Shown: in pieces, positions 22,921 to 32,910 of the stretch | Position numbering within the stretch: position 1 is the first letter of the stretch | Layout of the letters: the number at the start of each line of letters is the position of its first letter | DNA from: Pelobacter sp. | GTDB lineage: Bacteria; Desulfobacterota; Desulfuromonadia; Geobacterales; Pseudopelobacteraceae | Assembly (NCBI GenBank): GCA_030824515.1 | Contig: JAVBXN010000005.1 | Location: 1-53,537 of the forward strand | Reading direction: 5' to 3' | Length of the DNA: 53,537 nt | Translations under genes and position numbers: made by a program | Notes under the pieces: model-generated | Database searches by the model: none | What the model saw: the letters and a program-made list of their open reading frames with translations, nothing else | What the model was told of the DNA's origin: nothing

Positions 22921-23577
22921 TCAAAAATAGGTAACCTGCAGCAAAGGCGCCAACGTGTTTCGATTTACCCCGGTGGTGTCATTGATTTCGATCAAACCAA
23001 GTGTAACAATCCCCAGGTCTTCCATTATGCGGAGCTGGAAATCCTGCAACCCCAGGCGTTGGGCTTCAACCATGAGGGTAGTTACATCAATTGTTACGTG
23101 TCTGCCAAAATCTGACTGGGAAATCGGCGGAGTGACCGTGGTGGTAGCCAGGGCCGGCTGGAGAGTGCGATCAAAATCCGATCCGATCAGGTTGGGAGGC
23201 TGGAACGAAACCAGATCAATACGCAACGGGATCGTGCCGATCAGCGGTTGAGGAACAATACTGTTGATAACTATATCAAGAAACGCCGAGTCAATGATCG
23301 CGTTGCCTGGTACACCATTCGCACCTGACAGATGAAAATCCAGAAAAGAACGGTATTCCACATTACTGACCGGATCTATTCCGGCAAACAAACTCTGGGT
23401 ATTGCCTTGGGTTACGGTAAACGCGCCACTCTGTGGATCTTTTTGAATATCACCGTCATAGACCGGATCACTGAGAATCGTGGTGACAAAAACCGGTGTT
23501 GGATTGTTGCTACTGCCACATCCGGCCAGGGCTAGAAACATGAATGCTGCTAATGCCGCAAGAAATATCTTTTTCAT
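22921..23577 (-). CDS. putative lipoprotein, DNRLRE-like
   Basis: The 218-residue product opens with a clear lipoprotein signal (FLAALAAFMFLALAGCGSS), with the cysteine near residue 20. The body has beta-sandwich features: RSFLDFHLSGANGVPGNAII then DSAFLDIVIN near 70-105, and FGRHVTIDVTTLMVEAQRLG then DFQLRIMED. These resemble the DNRLRE-type structural domain (R-S-x-L-x-F-D-L ... A-x-L-x-L) seen in surface proteins. The start at 23577 follows GGAGGCGACC; 14 upstream codons are excluded. It stands alone and its ligand is unknown. Confidence 0.55.
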   Translation of the reverse strand: MKKIFLAALAAFMFLALAGCGSSNNPTPVFVTTILSDPVYDGDIQKDPQSGAFTVTQGNTQSLFAGIDPVSNVEYRSFLDFHLSGANGVPGNAIIDSAFLDIVINSIVPQPLIGTIPLRIDLVSFQPPNLIGSDFDRTLQPALATTTVTPPISQSDFGRHVTIDVTTLMVEAQRLGLQDFQLRIMEDLGIVTLGLIEINDTTGVNRNTLAPLLQVTYF

Positions 23578-23754
23578 GGTCGCCTCCAATATAAATACAA
23601 GCTGACTGTTCGATCCCATTATCCGATTTTCAGGAATAGGTTACAAGGCTTGATTGTGGTCTTATTCATCATCAAAACAAATTCAAAAACGCTAAACACA
23701 GATTGACACCACATGAGGCATCCTGTCACATCATGAATCGGATGCGGCGGGCGC

Positions 23755-24477
23755 CTAGATACAGGATTCTCCCAATAACAGGCGGTTTTTCGGAGTAATA
23801 TCATCCGGAATCTGCTGTGTGAAAACTCTGTAGCCATTATCGCGGAGTCGCACGGCCCTGATAACATCCTGGGCCAGCGGGCCGTCCAGCCATCCCTGCA
23901 AGCCGCCCAAGTCATCGGCGTTCAGATCGTGGCAACAGGGGAGTACCGCCACCCGCGCCCCTACCGCCATGGCCCGCTCCAGAACAAGATCGGTCAATCT
24001 CCCGCAGGCGTGCACCGAAACCACCAGATCGTCCCGATACAGAGTTACCTGTTCCAGATCCTGCTGCAAGAATTCCACTCTGCCCGCCAACCGGGGCCAG
24101 CTTTCCACCATGCAGGCAGCAAGCTTGGCAGCCTGCTCCGGAATACGCCGGTCAACGGCCAACGCAAGCGAAGAGCTGTCATCCAGCAACAGAAGTATAT
24201 GTGCCAGTAGTCCGTGTCCGCAGGCCAAATCCACCACCCTGCCGCCCCGGAAACGGCGCCGCACTCGCCTTGCCACCTCCCACGCCTCGTACAACTCCTT
24301 GCGGGGCAGGCATCCGGCTCTGCAGACGGTCCTGGCAAGGCACTCGAAGAGCGTATCGCCCGGGAACTGGGGGATCAGGTGTTCGGTAAGCCGGTTTCGC
24401 GATGATCGCTTCAAAGTTGTCCCCTCAAATCTTTCGCGGTCAGGTAAGTCGTCACAAGCTGAAGCATTTTGATGCAC
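23755..24477 (-). CDS. SAM-dependent methyltransferase, Methyltransf_32-like
   Basis: The 240-residue product has the Rossmann-fold motif I as VVDLACGHGLLAHIL near residues 81-95, an acidic motif II region LALAVDRRIPEQA, and the later VSVHACGRLTDLVL and VAVLPCCHDLN segments. The H-x-C-G-x-L-x-D and P-C-C-H pairs match PF13679-type methyltransferases, whose substrates are mostly unknown. No membrane segment. The gene appears to be monocistronic. The start at 24477 is the first ATG of the frame; residues 1-20 are not conserved-looking, so the true start could lie inside. Confidence 0.6.
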   Translation of the reverse strand: MHQNASACDDLPDRERFEGTTLKRSSRNRLTEHLIPQFPGDTLFECLARTVCRAGCLPRKELYEAWEVARRVRRRFRGGRVVDLACGHGLLAHILLLLDDSSSLALAVDRRIPEQAAKLAACMVESWPRLAGRVEFLQQDLEQVTLYRDDLVVSVHACGRLTDLVLERAMAVGARVAVLPCCHDLNADDLGGLQGWLDGPLAQDVIRAVRLRDNGYRVFTQQIPDDITPKNRLLLGESCI

Positions 24478-24659
24478 ATTGACATCAATTGACGCAATAA
24501 TCAGTATAATTATTCAGTGACCGGCACTCAATTGCCGACAGACCGTTCAAGCCATGAACTGACATGCGCACGCATCCGTCCACTGTTATTCTGCGGTGAA
24601 AACGGGTATCATAATAAACGTAAGACAGCAGAAATCCTGGAAAGAGGAGGTGTTTATCC

Positions 24660-24815
24660 ATGTCAGGCAAACACTCGAAAGTATGCGCTGTTACCAGTCC
24701 ACGGCTGCTGGACAAACTGACCAGCAATGCCGAATTCAGTTGTTCCATATGCGGAGCCAAGTCGCATGACAAGCGCAGCGTCTGCGAACCGGTGCCGATT
24801 GAGCCGGATCATTGA
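24660..24815 (+). CDS. 51-residue zinc-ribbon-like small protein
   Basis: A very strong ribosome site (AGAGGAGG) precedes an ATG opening 51 codons: MSGKHSKVCAVTSPRLLDKL, then a CSICGAKSHDKRSVCEPVP segment and IEPDH. The C-x2-C with a later cysteine and histidine suggests half of a zinc or iron-sulphur knuckle. A rho-independent terminator follows 20 bases after the stop, so this looks like a complete one-gene transcript. I do not know its function; a regulatory or stress-related small protein is possible. Confidence 0.6.
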   Translation: MSGKHSKVCAVTSPRLLDKLTSNAEFSCSICGAKSHDKRSVCEPVPIEPDH

Positions 24816-24835
24816 ACATAACAATCAGGCAAGTT

Positions 24836-24876
24836 GTAAAAAAGGAGATTGCATTCACTGCAGTCTCCTTTTTTAT
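24836..24876. terminator. bidirectional rho-independent terminator
   Basis: GGAGATTGCA and TGCAGTCTCC pair around a TTCAC loop, flanked by A-run and T-run on the two sides (AAAAAAGGAGA ... TCTCCTTTTTT). It can end the small gene on the plus strand and the EF-G paralogue on the minus strand. Confidence 0.75.
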
Positions 24877-24986
24877 TGCCATCAGCAAAGGATAATTGAA
24901 ATATCACCGAAACCATCTTCTCCACCGGCTCATGCGCCATGGATCAGAGCAGCATTATCTGTCGTGGCCGGAATGACAAGCACCCC

Positions 24987-27050
24987 TTAACCCAGTCCAT
25001 ACTGTTCCTGTATTGCGGCCGGCGCCTCCTCGAAACAGAGGAATTCCATTGTATAGCTCCCGCGACCACGGGTGGCGCTACGCAGCTCGGTCATGTAACC
25101 AAACATTTCAGACAGTGGCACGGTGGCCCTAACGATCTCAAGATCGCCTCGCGAATCCAGCCCCTCTACCCGGCCACGCTTCTGCTGAAGCGAACCGAGC
25201 ACCTTGCCCAGATTCTCGGTTGGAACCTCCAACTCCAGCGACATGATCGGTTCCAACAGGAAAGGTTCGCCTTCCCGCGCTGCCAGCGCCAGTCCGCGCA
25301 GCGCTGCCGACCTGAGCCCCGGTTCACTTGGAATCCCCGATTCAAACGGGATCTCCAGCACCCGCACCTCAAGATCGGTAAGATGGTAACCTGTCAGACA
25401 TCCGGACAGGCAACCCTGGTTTATGCTCTCCTCCAAGGCAGCCAGCAGCTGCGCGGTGAGAGGCGGTTCGGCAGCCGGCAGCAGGATACGCACTCCGCTC
25501 CCCCGCGGGAGCGGAGTAAGCTGCATAAGCATTTCTACCGTTTCCATTCGCCGCTCACAAGCCCGCTGGAAGTTCTCACGACGCGTCACCTGGCGTCGCA
25601 ACGTCTCACGATAGACCACCCGCGGCCGGCCGGTCTTGATCTGTACCCCGTACTCGCGAGCCAGCCGGTCGATGATGATCTCCAGATGCAGTTCACCCAT
25701 GCCGGTGAGAAGCGTCTGGCCGGTTTCACTATCCTCGTGCACCCGGAATGTGGGATCCTCCCACTGGAGTTGCTCCAAAGCCAGGGGCAGACGTTCCCGG
25801 TCATCCGTCCCTTTCGCTTCCACCGCCAGCGAGACTACCGGTTCCGGAACGGTCAGGCCTTCAAGTAAAAGCGGCATGGACGGGTCACAGATCGTATCGC
25901 CAGTCAGCGTCTCTTGACAGCCCAGTGCGGCAACAATGTCTCCTGCCCTGGCTTCACAGATTTCTTCCCGCCTGTGGGCATGCATGCGGAAAAGGTGCCT
26001 GACCCTTTCCGACGACCGCCGGGTACTGTTGAACAACATGACCCCGGTGCGAAGTGTCCCGCTATAGACGCGAAAATAGGTGACCCGCCGTCCCTCCTCG
26101 GACATCACCTTGAACGCCAATGCCCGTAACGGCGCGGAGGGATCGCAGACCAGCGTCTCATGTTCTCCGCTGACCGGATCACGCCCGATCAGCGGTGCCG
26201 CCTCCAGTGGTGAGGGGAGATATAGGCCGATCGCGTCCAGCAGCGGCTGGATCCCCTTGTTGCGCAGCGCAGACCCCAGCAGCACCGGAAAAAGAGAACC
26301 GGCCAGAGTTCCGCGACGTAGCGCGCTCCGCAGGCGTTCAGCCGTCACCCGTTTCCCCTCCAGAAAATCGGCCATGACCCCGTCATCGAAATCGGCAACG
26401 GCTTCGGTCAATTTGAGGCGAGCCTCCTGTACTTCCTGCACAGCTTCTGGCGGAATCGGAACCGGCAACATCGTGCTGCCAAGATCCGAGTCGCTGAAGA
26501 GGAATGCCTCTTCGTTTAACAGGTCGATAACACCGCTGAAGCCGGCTTCTTCACCGATGGGAAGCTGAATCAATACCGGCCTCGCTTTTAATCGTTTCTC
26601 CATCTGCAGCATGGTCTGGCGATAATCTGCGCCGGAGCGGTCCATCTTGTTGATCAGACAGATCCGCGGCACACGGTAACGGTCAGCCTGCCGCCAGACT
26701 AATTCGCTCTGGGGCTGAACCCCCTCCACCGCACTGAAGATTGCCACGGCCCCATCCAGAACCCGCATGCTCCGCTCTACCTCGATGGTGAAATCGATAT
26801 GGCCGGGAGTATCGATCAGGTTGATACGGAACTCTCCCCAGCGGCAAGTGGTGGCGGTGGCGGTAATTGTAATCCCGCGCTCCTGCTCCTGCGGCATCCA
26901 GTCCATCACCGCCTGACCGTTGTGCACTTCGCCCATCTTGTGCGTCTCACCGCTGTAAAAGAGAATCCGCTCCGAAACGGTAGTCTTGCCGGCGTCGATA
27001 TGGGAGATGATGCCGATATTGCGGATAATGCCGAGGGATGGATGAGTCAT
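24987..27050 (-). CDS. elongation factor G paralogue
   Basis: The 687-residue product is a full-length EF-G: G1 HIDAGKTT near residues 18-25, switch [11 protein letters not shown]4 NKMD, then domains II to V ending with [19 protein letters not shown] translocates tRNA and mRNA or, in paralogues, acts only in ribosome recycling. It is divergent in places ([10 protein letters not shown]; an inserted arginine-rich C-half) and stands alone, not in the str operon with rpsL, rpsG and tuf. I therefore take it for the second, specialised EF-G that many Deltaproteobacteria carry. A bidirectional terminator follows its stop. Confidence 0.85.
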   Translation of the reverse strand: MTHPSLGIIRNIGIISHIDAGKTTVSERILFYSGETHKMGEVHNGQAVMDWMPQEQERGITITATATTCRWGEFRINLIDTPGHIDFTIEVERSMRVLDGAVAIFSAVEGVQPQSELVWRQADRYRVPRICLINKMDRSGADYRQTMLQMEKRLKARPVLIQLPIGEEAGFSGVIDLLNEEAFLFSDSDLGSTMLPVPIPPEAVQEVQEARLKLTEAVADFDDGVMADFLEGKRVTAERLRSALRRGTLAGSLFPVLLGSALRNKGIQPLLDAIGLYLPSPLEAAPLIGRDPVSGEHETLVCDPSAPLRALAFKVMSEEGRRVTYFRVYSGTLRTGVMLFNSTRRSSERVRHLFRMHAHRREEICEARAGDIVAALGCQETLTGDTICDPSMPLLLEGLTVPEPVVSLAVEAKGTDDRERLPLALEQLQWEDPTFRVHEDSETGQTLLTGMGELHLEIIIDRLAREYGVQIKTGRPRVVYRETLRRQVTRRENFQRACERRMETVEMLMQLTPLPRGSGVRILLPAAEPPLTAQLLAALEESINQGCLSGCLTGYHLTDLEVRVLEIPFESGIPSEPGLRSAALRGLALAAREGEPFLLEPIMSLELEVPTENLGKVLGSLQQKRGRVEGLDSRGDLEIVRATVPLSEMFGYMTELRSATRGRGSYTMEFLCFEEAPAAIQEQYGLG

Positions 27051-27492
27051 GATGCTGCCCGCTCCTTTCGGAATCCGGAGGTTATCCGGCTGACATGGGG
27101 ATCGAAGCCGCGAAATGCACCGGTATCTTCATTTAGCTCGCTGCTCGATTTAACCTTCTTCTAAACGGCATTTACTCACGCAACGGCGCAACGAACGCAA
27201 CGAAGTTCAAATACTTAAGAGGATTTGTAACATCACCAATCTGGTAAATGATATTATCGTTTAACTGCTTGATTTTACGTTGCGTCGTCGCCTTGAGGCG
27301 CCTACTTTTGGTGCGTTCGTCACGTGAAACTGCTTTTTCTAGGGTTTAATAATTCGAGAAGCTATTCTACCACTTTTGCCGGACTTGACGAGCCGAGTGC
27401 CGAAATATTAAAAAAACCCGCCCGAACATGTCCGGGCGGGAAGTATTATAACACCTTCAGCCTCTCGGCCTCCGGTTTTCAGTCATGATGTC
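27051..27492. other. intergenic region with inverted repeats and the acnB terminator
   Basis: No gene is visible. An ACGCAACGGCGCAACGAACG string at about 27177-27206 and its inverted relatives (GTTGCGTCGTCGCC, then GTGCGTTCGTCACGTG) at about 27280-27337 form a long, interrupted inverted repeat. The acnB terminator lies near 27417-27440. Confidence 0.5.
27408..27440 (-). terminator. rho-independent terminator of acnB
   Basis: On the minus strand CCCGCCCG and CGGGCGGG pair around a short GACATGTT loop and are followed by a run of seven T. It lies 50 bases beyond the acnB stop. Confidence 0.85.
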
Positions 27493-30024
27493 TTACTTGT
27501 ATTCCGGCATCTCGTCAAACTGCAGATAACGGTAGATCTTCTCTTTGTTCGGAACAATTTTCTCGTTGTAGATTTCCAGGAACTCAGCCGGTGTCGGCAG
27601 TTTGCCCAAACGCGCGGCTACAGCACCCAGCTCGGCCGAACCGAGGAACACTTTGGCGCCATCGCCGATACGATCGTCGAAGTTACGGGTTGAGGTTGAG
27701 AACATGTTGACCCCATCCGGTACTCTGGCCTGGTTACCCATGCAGAGCGAACAACCGGCGATCTCGATACGTGCGCCGAATGCGCTGTAAACAGCGAAGT
27801 AAGCTTCATCTTTAAGCAGGTCGCTGTCCATGCGGGTCGGCGGTGTGATCCAGGTACGGACAGCCGGGTTGAACTTCTGGCCGCGCCAGATTTCGGCGGC
27901 AGCACGGAAATGACCGATGTTGGTCATGCAGGAACCGATGAACACGTCATTGATTGTGGTTCCAGCCACGTCGGACAGCAGTTTGACATCATCCGGATCG
28001 TTCGGGCAGGCCAGGATCGGCTCGGTGATCTCGGCCAGGTCGATCTCGATCACGGCGGCGTATTCGGCATTCTTGTCGGCTTCCAGAAGCTCGGGCTTGG
28101 CCAGCCACTCGTTGACGGCGTCGATGCGGTTCTGCAGGGTCTGGGCATCCTGGTAGCCGTCCTTGATCATCTTTTTCATCAGGGCCACGTTGGAACGCAG
28201 GTACTTGGCAACTGAGTCCTTGGAGAGCTGGATGCAGCCGGCAGCAGCGGAACGCTCGGCAGCGGCGTCGGTCAGCTCGAATGCCTGCTCGACGGTCAGC
28301 TCGGGCAGACCTTCCATCTCCAGGATGCGACCGTTAAAGATGTTGATCTTGTTTTTCTTGGGAACAGTCAGGTGCCCCTGCTTGATGGCCCAGTAAGGGA
28401 TGGCGTTGACGGCGTCGCGCAGTGTGATGCCGGGGTTGAATTTGCCCTTGAAGCGCACCAGTACGGACTCAGGCATATCCAGCGGCATGAAGCCCATCGC
28501 ACCGGCGAAAGCCACCAGACCGGAACCGGCCGGGAAGGAGATGCCGATCGGGAAACGGGTGTGGGAGTCGCCGCCGGTGCCGACGGTGTCCGGCAGCAGC
28601 AGGCGGTTCAGCCAGGAGTGGATAACGCCGTCGCCCGGCTTCAGGGGTACACCGCAACGCTCGGTGATGAACTTCGGCAGATTCTTGTGCATCTTGACGT
28701 CAGCCGGCTTGGGATAGGCGGCCGTGTGACAGAAGGACTGCATGAACATCGGCGAAAGGAACTTGAGGCAGGCCAGTTCCTTCAGTTCGTCGGCGGTCAT
28801 CGGTCCGGTGGTGTCCTGGGAACCGACCGTGGTCATCTTGGGGTCGCAAGCGGTGCCGGGCAGAATACCGGTCACGCCGCAGGCCTTGCCGACCATTTTC
28901 TGGGCCAGCGAGTAGCCCTGACCTGCCTTGGGAACAGGGTTGACCGGCAGTGTGAATACGTCAGTGTCCGGCAGGCCGAGTGCCTTGCGGGCATTGATGG
29001 TTACGGCACGGCCGATGATCAGGGGAATACGGCCGCCAGCGCGGAATTCGTCGGCAATCGTGTTGGGAGCCAGCTTGAAGGTCGAGATGACTTCGCCGCC
29101 TTCGTTGTAGATTTCACCCTTGGCGCAGTTGATCGTGATTACATCGCCGTCGTTCATCTTGGTGACATCGGCCTTGATCGGCAGTGCGCCGGAGTCCTGG
29201 GCGGTGTTGAAGAAAATCGGGGCGATTACGCCGCCGATGATCACGCCGGCTGTCTTCTTGTTGGGAACGCAGGGAATATCCTGGCCCATGTGCCAGAGCA
29301 CCGAGTTGCAGGCCGATTTACGTGAGGAGCCGGTTCCGACCACGTCGCCTACAAAAGCGACCTGATTGCCGGCGGCACGCCAGTCGGCGATAGCTTTCAG
29401 GCGATTGGGGAAGCGGGTCTTGCCCATGGCAAGAGCATGCAGAGGAATGTCGGGACGGCTCCAGGCATCGCCCGCGGGAGAGAAGTCATCGGTGTTGATC
29501 TCGCCTTCGACTTTGAATACCTTGACCTTGATGGTCTCTGGCACGCCCTGGCGTTTGGTGAACCATTCGGCGTCGGCCCAGGACTGAAGAACCTTTTTGG
29601 CTGCTGCGTTGGTGGCGGATAGAGCTACCACCTGATCAAAACCGTCATAAACCAGTGTCATGCCGGAAAGAGCGCAGGCGGCCTCGTCGGCCAACTCGGC
29701 ATCTTTCAGGGCTTCAACCAGCGGGTTTACATTGTAGCCTCCCAGCATCGTGCCCAGAATGCGAACCGCGTCCACTTTTGAAACCAGTGGTGACTTTTTG
29801 CTGCCGTTCACGATTCCGGCCAGGAACTCTGCCTTGACCTTGGCAGCCGGATCGACGCCGGGGGAAACGCGCTCTTTGAGCAGGTTCAGCAGGAATTCTT
29901 CCTTGCCTGCCGGTGGAGCCTCAAGCAATTTGCAAAGGTCCGTGGTTTGTTCAGGGCTGAGCGGCAGCGCGGGAATACCCTGGGCCGCCCTTTCCTCTTG
30001 GTGTGCAAGATAAGCTTCGATCAT
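27493..30024 (-). CDS. acnB: aconitate hydratase B
   Basis: The 843-residue enzyme interconverts citrate and isocitrate in the TCA cycle and uses a 4Fe-4S cluster. It has the AcnB-specific N-terminal HEAT-like domain ([20 protein letters not shown]) and the AcnB domain order with the swivel domain first. Likely cluster cysteines occur in [10 protein letters not shown] and [11 protein letters not shown] near the C-terminus. SGRDGH-type substrate loops follow the expected [11 protein letters not shown]. The start at 30024 follows GAAGGAGGAA; the 24 upstream codons in frame are not part of the family. A TGTATAC-A-GTATGCA near-palindrome 57 bases upstream is a candidate operator, and a strong terminator ends the gene. 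Confidence 0.95.
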   Translation of the reverse strand: MIEAYLAHQEERAAQGIPALPLSPEQTTDLCKLLEAPPAGKEEFLLNLLKERVSPGVDPAAKVKAEFLAGIVNGSKKSPLVSKVDAVRILGTMLGGYNVNPLVEALKDAELADEAACALSGMTLVYDGFDQVVALSATNAAAKKVLQSWADAEWFTKRQGVPETIKVKVFKVEGEINTDDFSPAGDAWSRPDIPLHALAMGKTRFPNRLKAIADWRAAGNQVAFVGDVVGTGSSRKSACNSVLWHMGQDIPCVPNKKTAGVIIGGVIAPIFFNTAQDSGALPIKADVTKMNDGDVITINCAKGEIYNEGGEVISTFKLAPNTIADEFRAGGRIPLIIGRAVTINARKALGLPDTDVFTLPVNPVPKAGQGYSLAQKMVGKACGVTGILPGTACDPKMTTVGSQDTTGPMTADELKELACLKFLSPMFMQSFCHTAAYPKPADVKMHKNLPKFITERCGVPLKPGDGVIHSWLNRLLLPDTVGTGGDSHTRFPIGISFPAGSGLVAFAGAMGFMPLDMPESVLVRFKGKFNPGITLRDAVNAIPYWAIKQGHLTVPKKNKINIFNGRILEMEGLPELTVEQAFELTDAAAERSAAAGCIQLSKDSVAKYLRSNVALMKKMIKDGYQDAQTLQNRIDAVNEWLAKPELLEADKNAEYAAVIEIDLAEITEPILACPNDPDDVKLLSDVAGTTINDVFIGSCMTNIGHFRAAAEIWRGQKFNPAVRTWITPPTRMDSDLLKDEAYFAVYSAFGARIEIAGCSLCMGNQARVPDGVNMFSTSTRNFDDRIGDGAKVFLGSAELGAVAARLGKLPTPAEFLEIYNEKIVPNKEKIYRYLQFDEMPEYK

Positions 30025-30080
30025 CAGTGTTCCTCCTTCGTGGGATATTGTGGTCAAACAGATGTAGTAAACAATAGAAG

Positions 30081-30095
30081 TGCATACTGTATACA
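30081..30095. promoter_or_regulatory. candidate operator upstream of acnB
   Basis: TGCATACTGTATACA is an odd-centred inverted repeat (TGCATAC and GTATACA, six of seven positions paired) in the acnB promoter region. GntR-type regulators of central metabolism bind similar TGTATAC-containing sites. The regulator is not known from this window. Confidence 0.35.
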
Positions 30096-30280
30096 TTTTA
30101 GCGGAGGGGTTGTCAATTGAAGATTTGCTGCAATATAAGCGTTCTCAAATGAATCAGCTGCGAAACAGGATGGCTATCAGGGGGTATAAATCAGCTAATT
30201 ATGATAATGGTTGACCTTAACGGCGAATAATATTATTCAGAGTCCCTCAACATTTCCCGAAGCTATTCAACGGTGCCGCA

Positions 30281-31222
30281 ATGAAACGTAACATAGCCGG
30301 TTTACTGGTCTGCCCGGCCTGTTTGCCAAAGGAATTTCCGCTGGAACTTTCATCCGTCAGGGAACGGGATGACGACATCGTCAGCGCGGAGCTTTGCTGC
30401 CGCAAGTGCAAGAAACGCTACCCGATCCGGGAAGGCATCGCGGTACTGGTTCCGGAACCGGAGGCGGTCACCGGCGGAGGACAGTGGAAATATGAAGAGG
30501 CCGGAACAGTTGACCGCTATCTCTGGAGCCACTATGCCGACCTGATGCAGGCCCCCGACGCGGGCACCGCCTACGCCGGCTGGGCAGCCCTGCTTGCCGG
30601 GCAGAACGGCTCATCCTTCGACGCCGGCTGTGCCGTCGGCAGGCTTACTTTTGAAATGTCGCTAAAAAGTGAGCTTGCGATAGGCTGCGATCTGTCGTCA
30701 GCCTTCATCCGTACCGCGCGCCGTCTGTCGTCGGAGCGCTGCATCGGCTTTTCATTGCCGCTGGAAGGCAACCTGCGTGAAACGTTCCGGTTTGACCTTC
30801 CAAACGAATGGCGGCCGGACAGAGTCGAGTTCATCATTGCGGATGCACTGGCATTACCGTTTGCCGCCGGCACATTCCAGCAGGTGGCGTCGCTCAACCT
30901 GATCGACCGGGTACGGTACCCGCTGGCACATCTGTTCGACATCAGCCGGGTTGCAAGGCCGAATGACGCCTCGTTTCTGTTTTCGGATCCATTTTCCTGG
31001 TCGACCGCCAACACACCGGAGGATCGCTGGCTGGGCGGGATGCCGGACGGGCCCAACGCCGGTCGAGGCATTGACAATGTTAGCGCTTTATTGGAAGGGA
31101 AACAGAAGATCATCGCTCCGCCGTGGCGGATTACCGGACGGGGGAGCGTGGACTGGCGACTCCGCTCCCATCGTAATCACTTTGAAATGATCAGGAGCGA
31201 ATATCTGACTGCGGAACGCTGA
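30281..31222 (+). CDS. methyltransferase with Trm112-like zinc ribbon
   Basis: The 313-residue product starts with a zinc ribbon: Cys11 and Cys14 (CPAC), then Cys40 and Cys43 (CRKC), followed by YPIREGIAVLVPE, the standard Trm112/YcaR-like closing strand. A class I methyltransferase domain follows, with SFDAGCAVGRLTFEMS as motif I near residues 111-126, GCDLSSAFIRTAR as motif II and IIADALALPFAAGTFQQV as the motif IV region near 185-202. Such fusions suggest a small-molecule or natural-product methyltransferase rather than an rRNA enzyme. It is probably monocistronic and diverges from acnB. Substrate unknown. Confidence 0.65.
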   Translation: MKRNIAGLLVCPACLPKEFPLELSSVRERDDDIVSAELCCRKCKKRYPIREGIAVLVPEPEAVTGGGQWKYEEAGTVDRYLWSHYADLMQAPDAGTAYAGWAALLAGQNGSSFDAGCAVGRLTFEMSLKSELAIGCDLSSAFIRTARRLSSERCIGFSLPLEGNLRETFRFDLPNEWRPDRVEFIIADALALPFAAGTFQQVASLNLIDRVRYPLAHLFDISRVARPNDASFLFSDPFSWSTANTPEDRWLGGMPDGPNAGRGIDNVSALLEGKQKIIAPPWRITGRGSVDWRLRSHRNHFEMIRSEYLTAER

Positions 31223-31263
31223 GCTGAATTACTACGGAATGCTGGGAAGTTGCAGAACCGGGA

Positions 31264-32910
31264 TCATTCCTGTTTTTGACAGGCGATCGGAAAAAGTATC
31301 CGTATGCAGGTTCCGGAGTTGGGAGTACTGTCAACCAGGATCGCCCCGCCGTGGGCTCTGATGATACCATGTGTTGCCGACATGCTCAGGCCTCTGCCGG
31401 TAAATTTGGTTGTAAAAAACGGATCGAAAAGCTTGAAGATGGTTTCATCATCCATCCCGCAACCATTGTCCAGGACATCCATCCACACATAGCAGCCGGC
31501 CGGCGGCTTTTCATCCAGCCGGCTGCGGTCCAGAACAACTTGATCAAACCAGCTCATACCGGTCGAAATTGTTATCAAACCGTTGCCTGCTCCAATCGCC
31601 TCCGATGAATTGGCTACCAGACTCATCAGCACCTGCTGGATCAGCCCCGCATCAACCTTGACCGGCGGCAGAGCGCGATCAAGTTGAAAATCCAATGAGA
31701 TCGAACTGGAGATCGCAGCGGTCAGCAGCGCGGCATTCCCGTCAACCAGTTCGCTCAGGTCCAGCTCCTTGATGATGGTACGTGTCTTGCCTGAATAAGC
31801 CAGCATCAAACCGCTCAACCTGGCGGCGTCTTCGGCGGCTTTGACCGCCCGGGAGACATGCTTGCGGATCCTGTCCTGATCATCGATCTTCATGATGGCC
31901 AGCTCCAGATTGCCAAGCACAGCTTGCAACAGGTTGTTGAAATCGTGGGCGATGCCGGCCGACATGCGCCCCAGACTGTCCATCTTGTGCATATACATCA
32001 ATTGGCGTTCCAGATGCAGACGTTCTTCTTCAGCTTTGCAGCGGTCGGTTGTATCAATCGTATAACCAGCCAGCAGGATCTTGTCTCCAATGTAAACAGG
32101 GAACTTGATCGTGGTATAGTTGCGACCGTTGAAGTCTTCCTCAACCTTCAGCAGTTGCCCGCTGGAAACAACCTTTTGATCCTCCCGATTGATTTTTTCG
32201 GCAATTTCTGCAGGAAACAGTTCATCCATTCGTTTGCCGCACATTTCAGAACCGGACATTCCGGTTATCTGCACAAAATTGTCGCTGGCGCGCAGGACAC
32301 GACTACCATTGGATGTTATTTCCTTTATGTAGGTATAGACCGGTGAGTAACGCATAAACATGGAAAACAGCTCATTTGCTTCCGTAAGTTCCTGCTCGGC
32401 CTGTTTGTGCGCGTTGATATTGCTGATGATGACTCTGTATTCACCTTTCCAGACCGTGTTTGCCTCAAGACGCACCCATGGGGTTGTGCCGTCGGGGTTG
32501 GACAGACGTAATTCCCACTCCTGTTTGGATTCGGTCTGGACAATCCGCTTAAAATAGCTGTTAAAGGCTTCCGAATCGTCCGGGAGGATAAAACAGGTTA
32601 AATTGTTATTGATCAGATACTGTCTTTCAATACCCAACAGAGCAGCAGCGGTCAGATTGGCCTCAGTGATTATTCCGTCTTCGTCGAGGGTCAGATAGCC
32701 GACCGGAGAAAAATCGTACAGGTCGTAATACGTGGCTCGCGATGTTTCAAGCTGCAGCAGTTTCTCACGTAGCTCATCATTCTCCACTTTCAACAGCCTG
32801 TAATGCTCTTCAAGTGACAACGTCTCACTGACGGCACAATCATCCATCATGGGGATATTTGCCTCAGTTTCACACAATGACACAGCCGAGTCGGAATGAT
32901 TATTTGTCAT
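31264..32910 (-). CDS. cytoplasmic PAS-domain sensor histidine kinase
   Basis: The 548-residue product has an N-terminal coiled coil (LKVENDELREKLLQLETSRA, about 38-57), a first PAS domain (about 60-175, YDFSPVGYLTLDEDGIITEA), a second PAS (about 185-300), HisKA with MSAGIAHDFNNLLQAV, and HATPase with NGCGMDDE and FFTTKFTGRGLSMSA. No transmembrane helix is predicted, so the signal is cytosolic. The catalytic core is near-identical in motif to the 1036-residue kinase, suggesting duplication. No receiver is fused. The LuxR-type regulator ending at 33252, 342 bases upstream on the same strand, is a candidate partner (inference). The start at 32910 removes 16 upstream codons. Confidence 0.8.
   Translation of the reverse strand: MTNNHSDSAVSLCETEANIPMMDDCAVSETLSLEEHYRLLKVENDELREKLLQLETSRATYYDLYDFSPVGYLTLDEDGIITEANLTAAALLGIERQYLINNNLTCFILPDDSEAFNSYFKRIVQTESKQEWELRLSNPDGTTPWVRLEANTVWKGEYRVIISNINAHKQAEQELTEANELFSMFMRYSPVYTYIKEITSNGSRVLRASDNFVQITGMSGSEMCGKRMDELFPAEIAEKINREDQKVVSSGQLLKVEEDFNGRNYTTIKFPVYIGDKILLAGYTIDTTDRCKAEEERLHLERQLMYMHKMDSLGRMSAGIAHDFNNLLQAVLGNLELAIMKIDDQDRIRKHVSRAVKAAEDAARLSGLMLAYSGKTRTIIKELDLSELVDGNAALLTAAISSSISLDFQLDRALPPVKVDAGLIQQVLMSLVANSSEAIGAGNGLITISTGMSWFDQVVLDRSRLDEKPPAGCYVWMDVLDNGCGMDDETIFKLFDPFFTTKFTGRGLSMSATHGIIRAHGGAILVDSTPNSGTCIRILFPIACQKQE

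Noticed and set aside
24517..24720. Open frame of 67 codons on the plus strand
   Set aside because: It overlaps the strong ribosome site and the first third of the 51-residue zinc-ribbon gene in another frame and has no start signal of its own.
28372..29325. Open frame of 317 codons opposite acnB
   Set aside because: It is a shadow of a conserved housekeeping gene.
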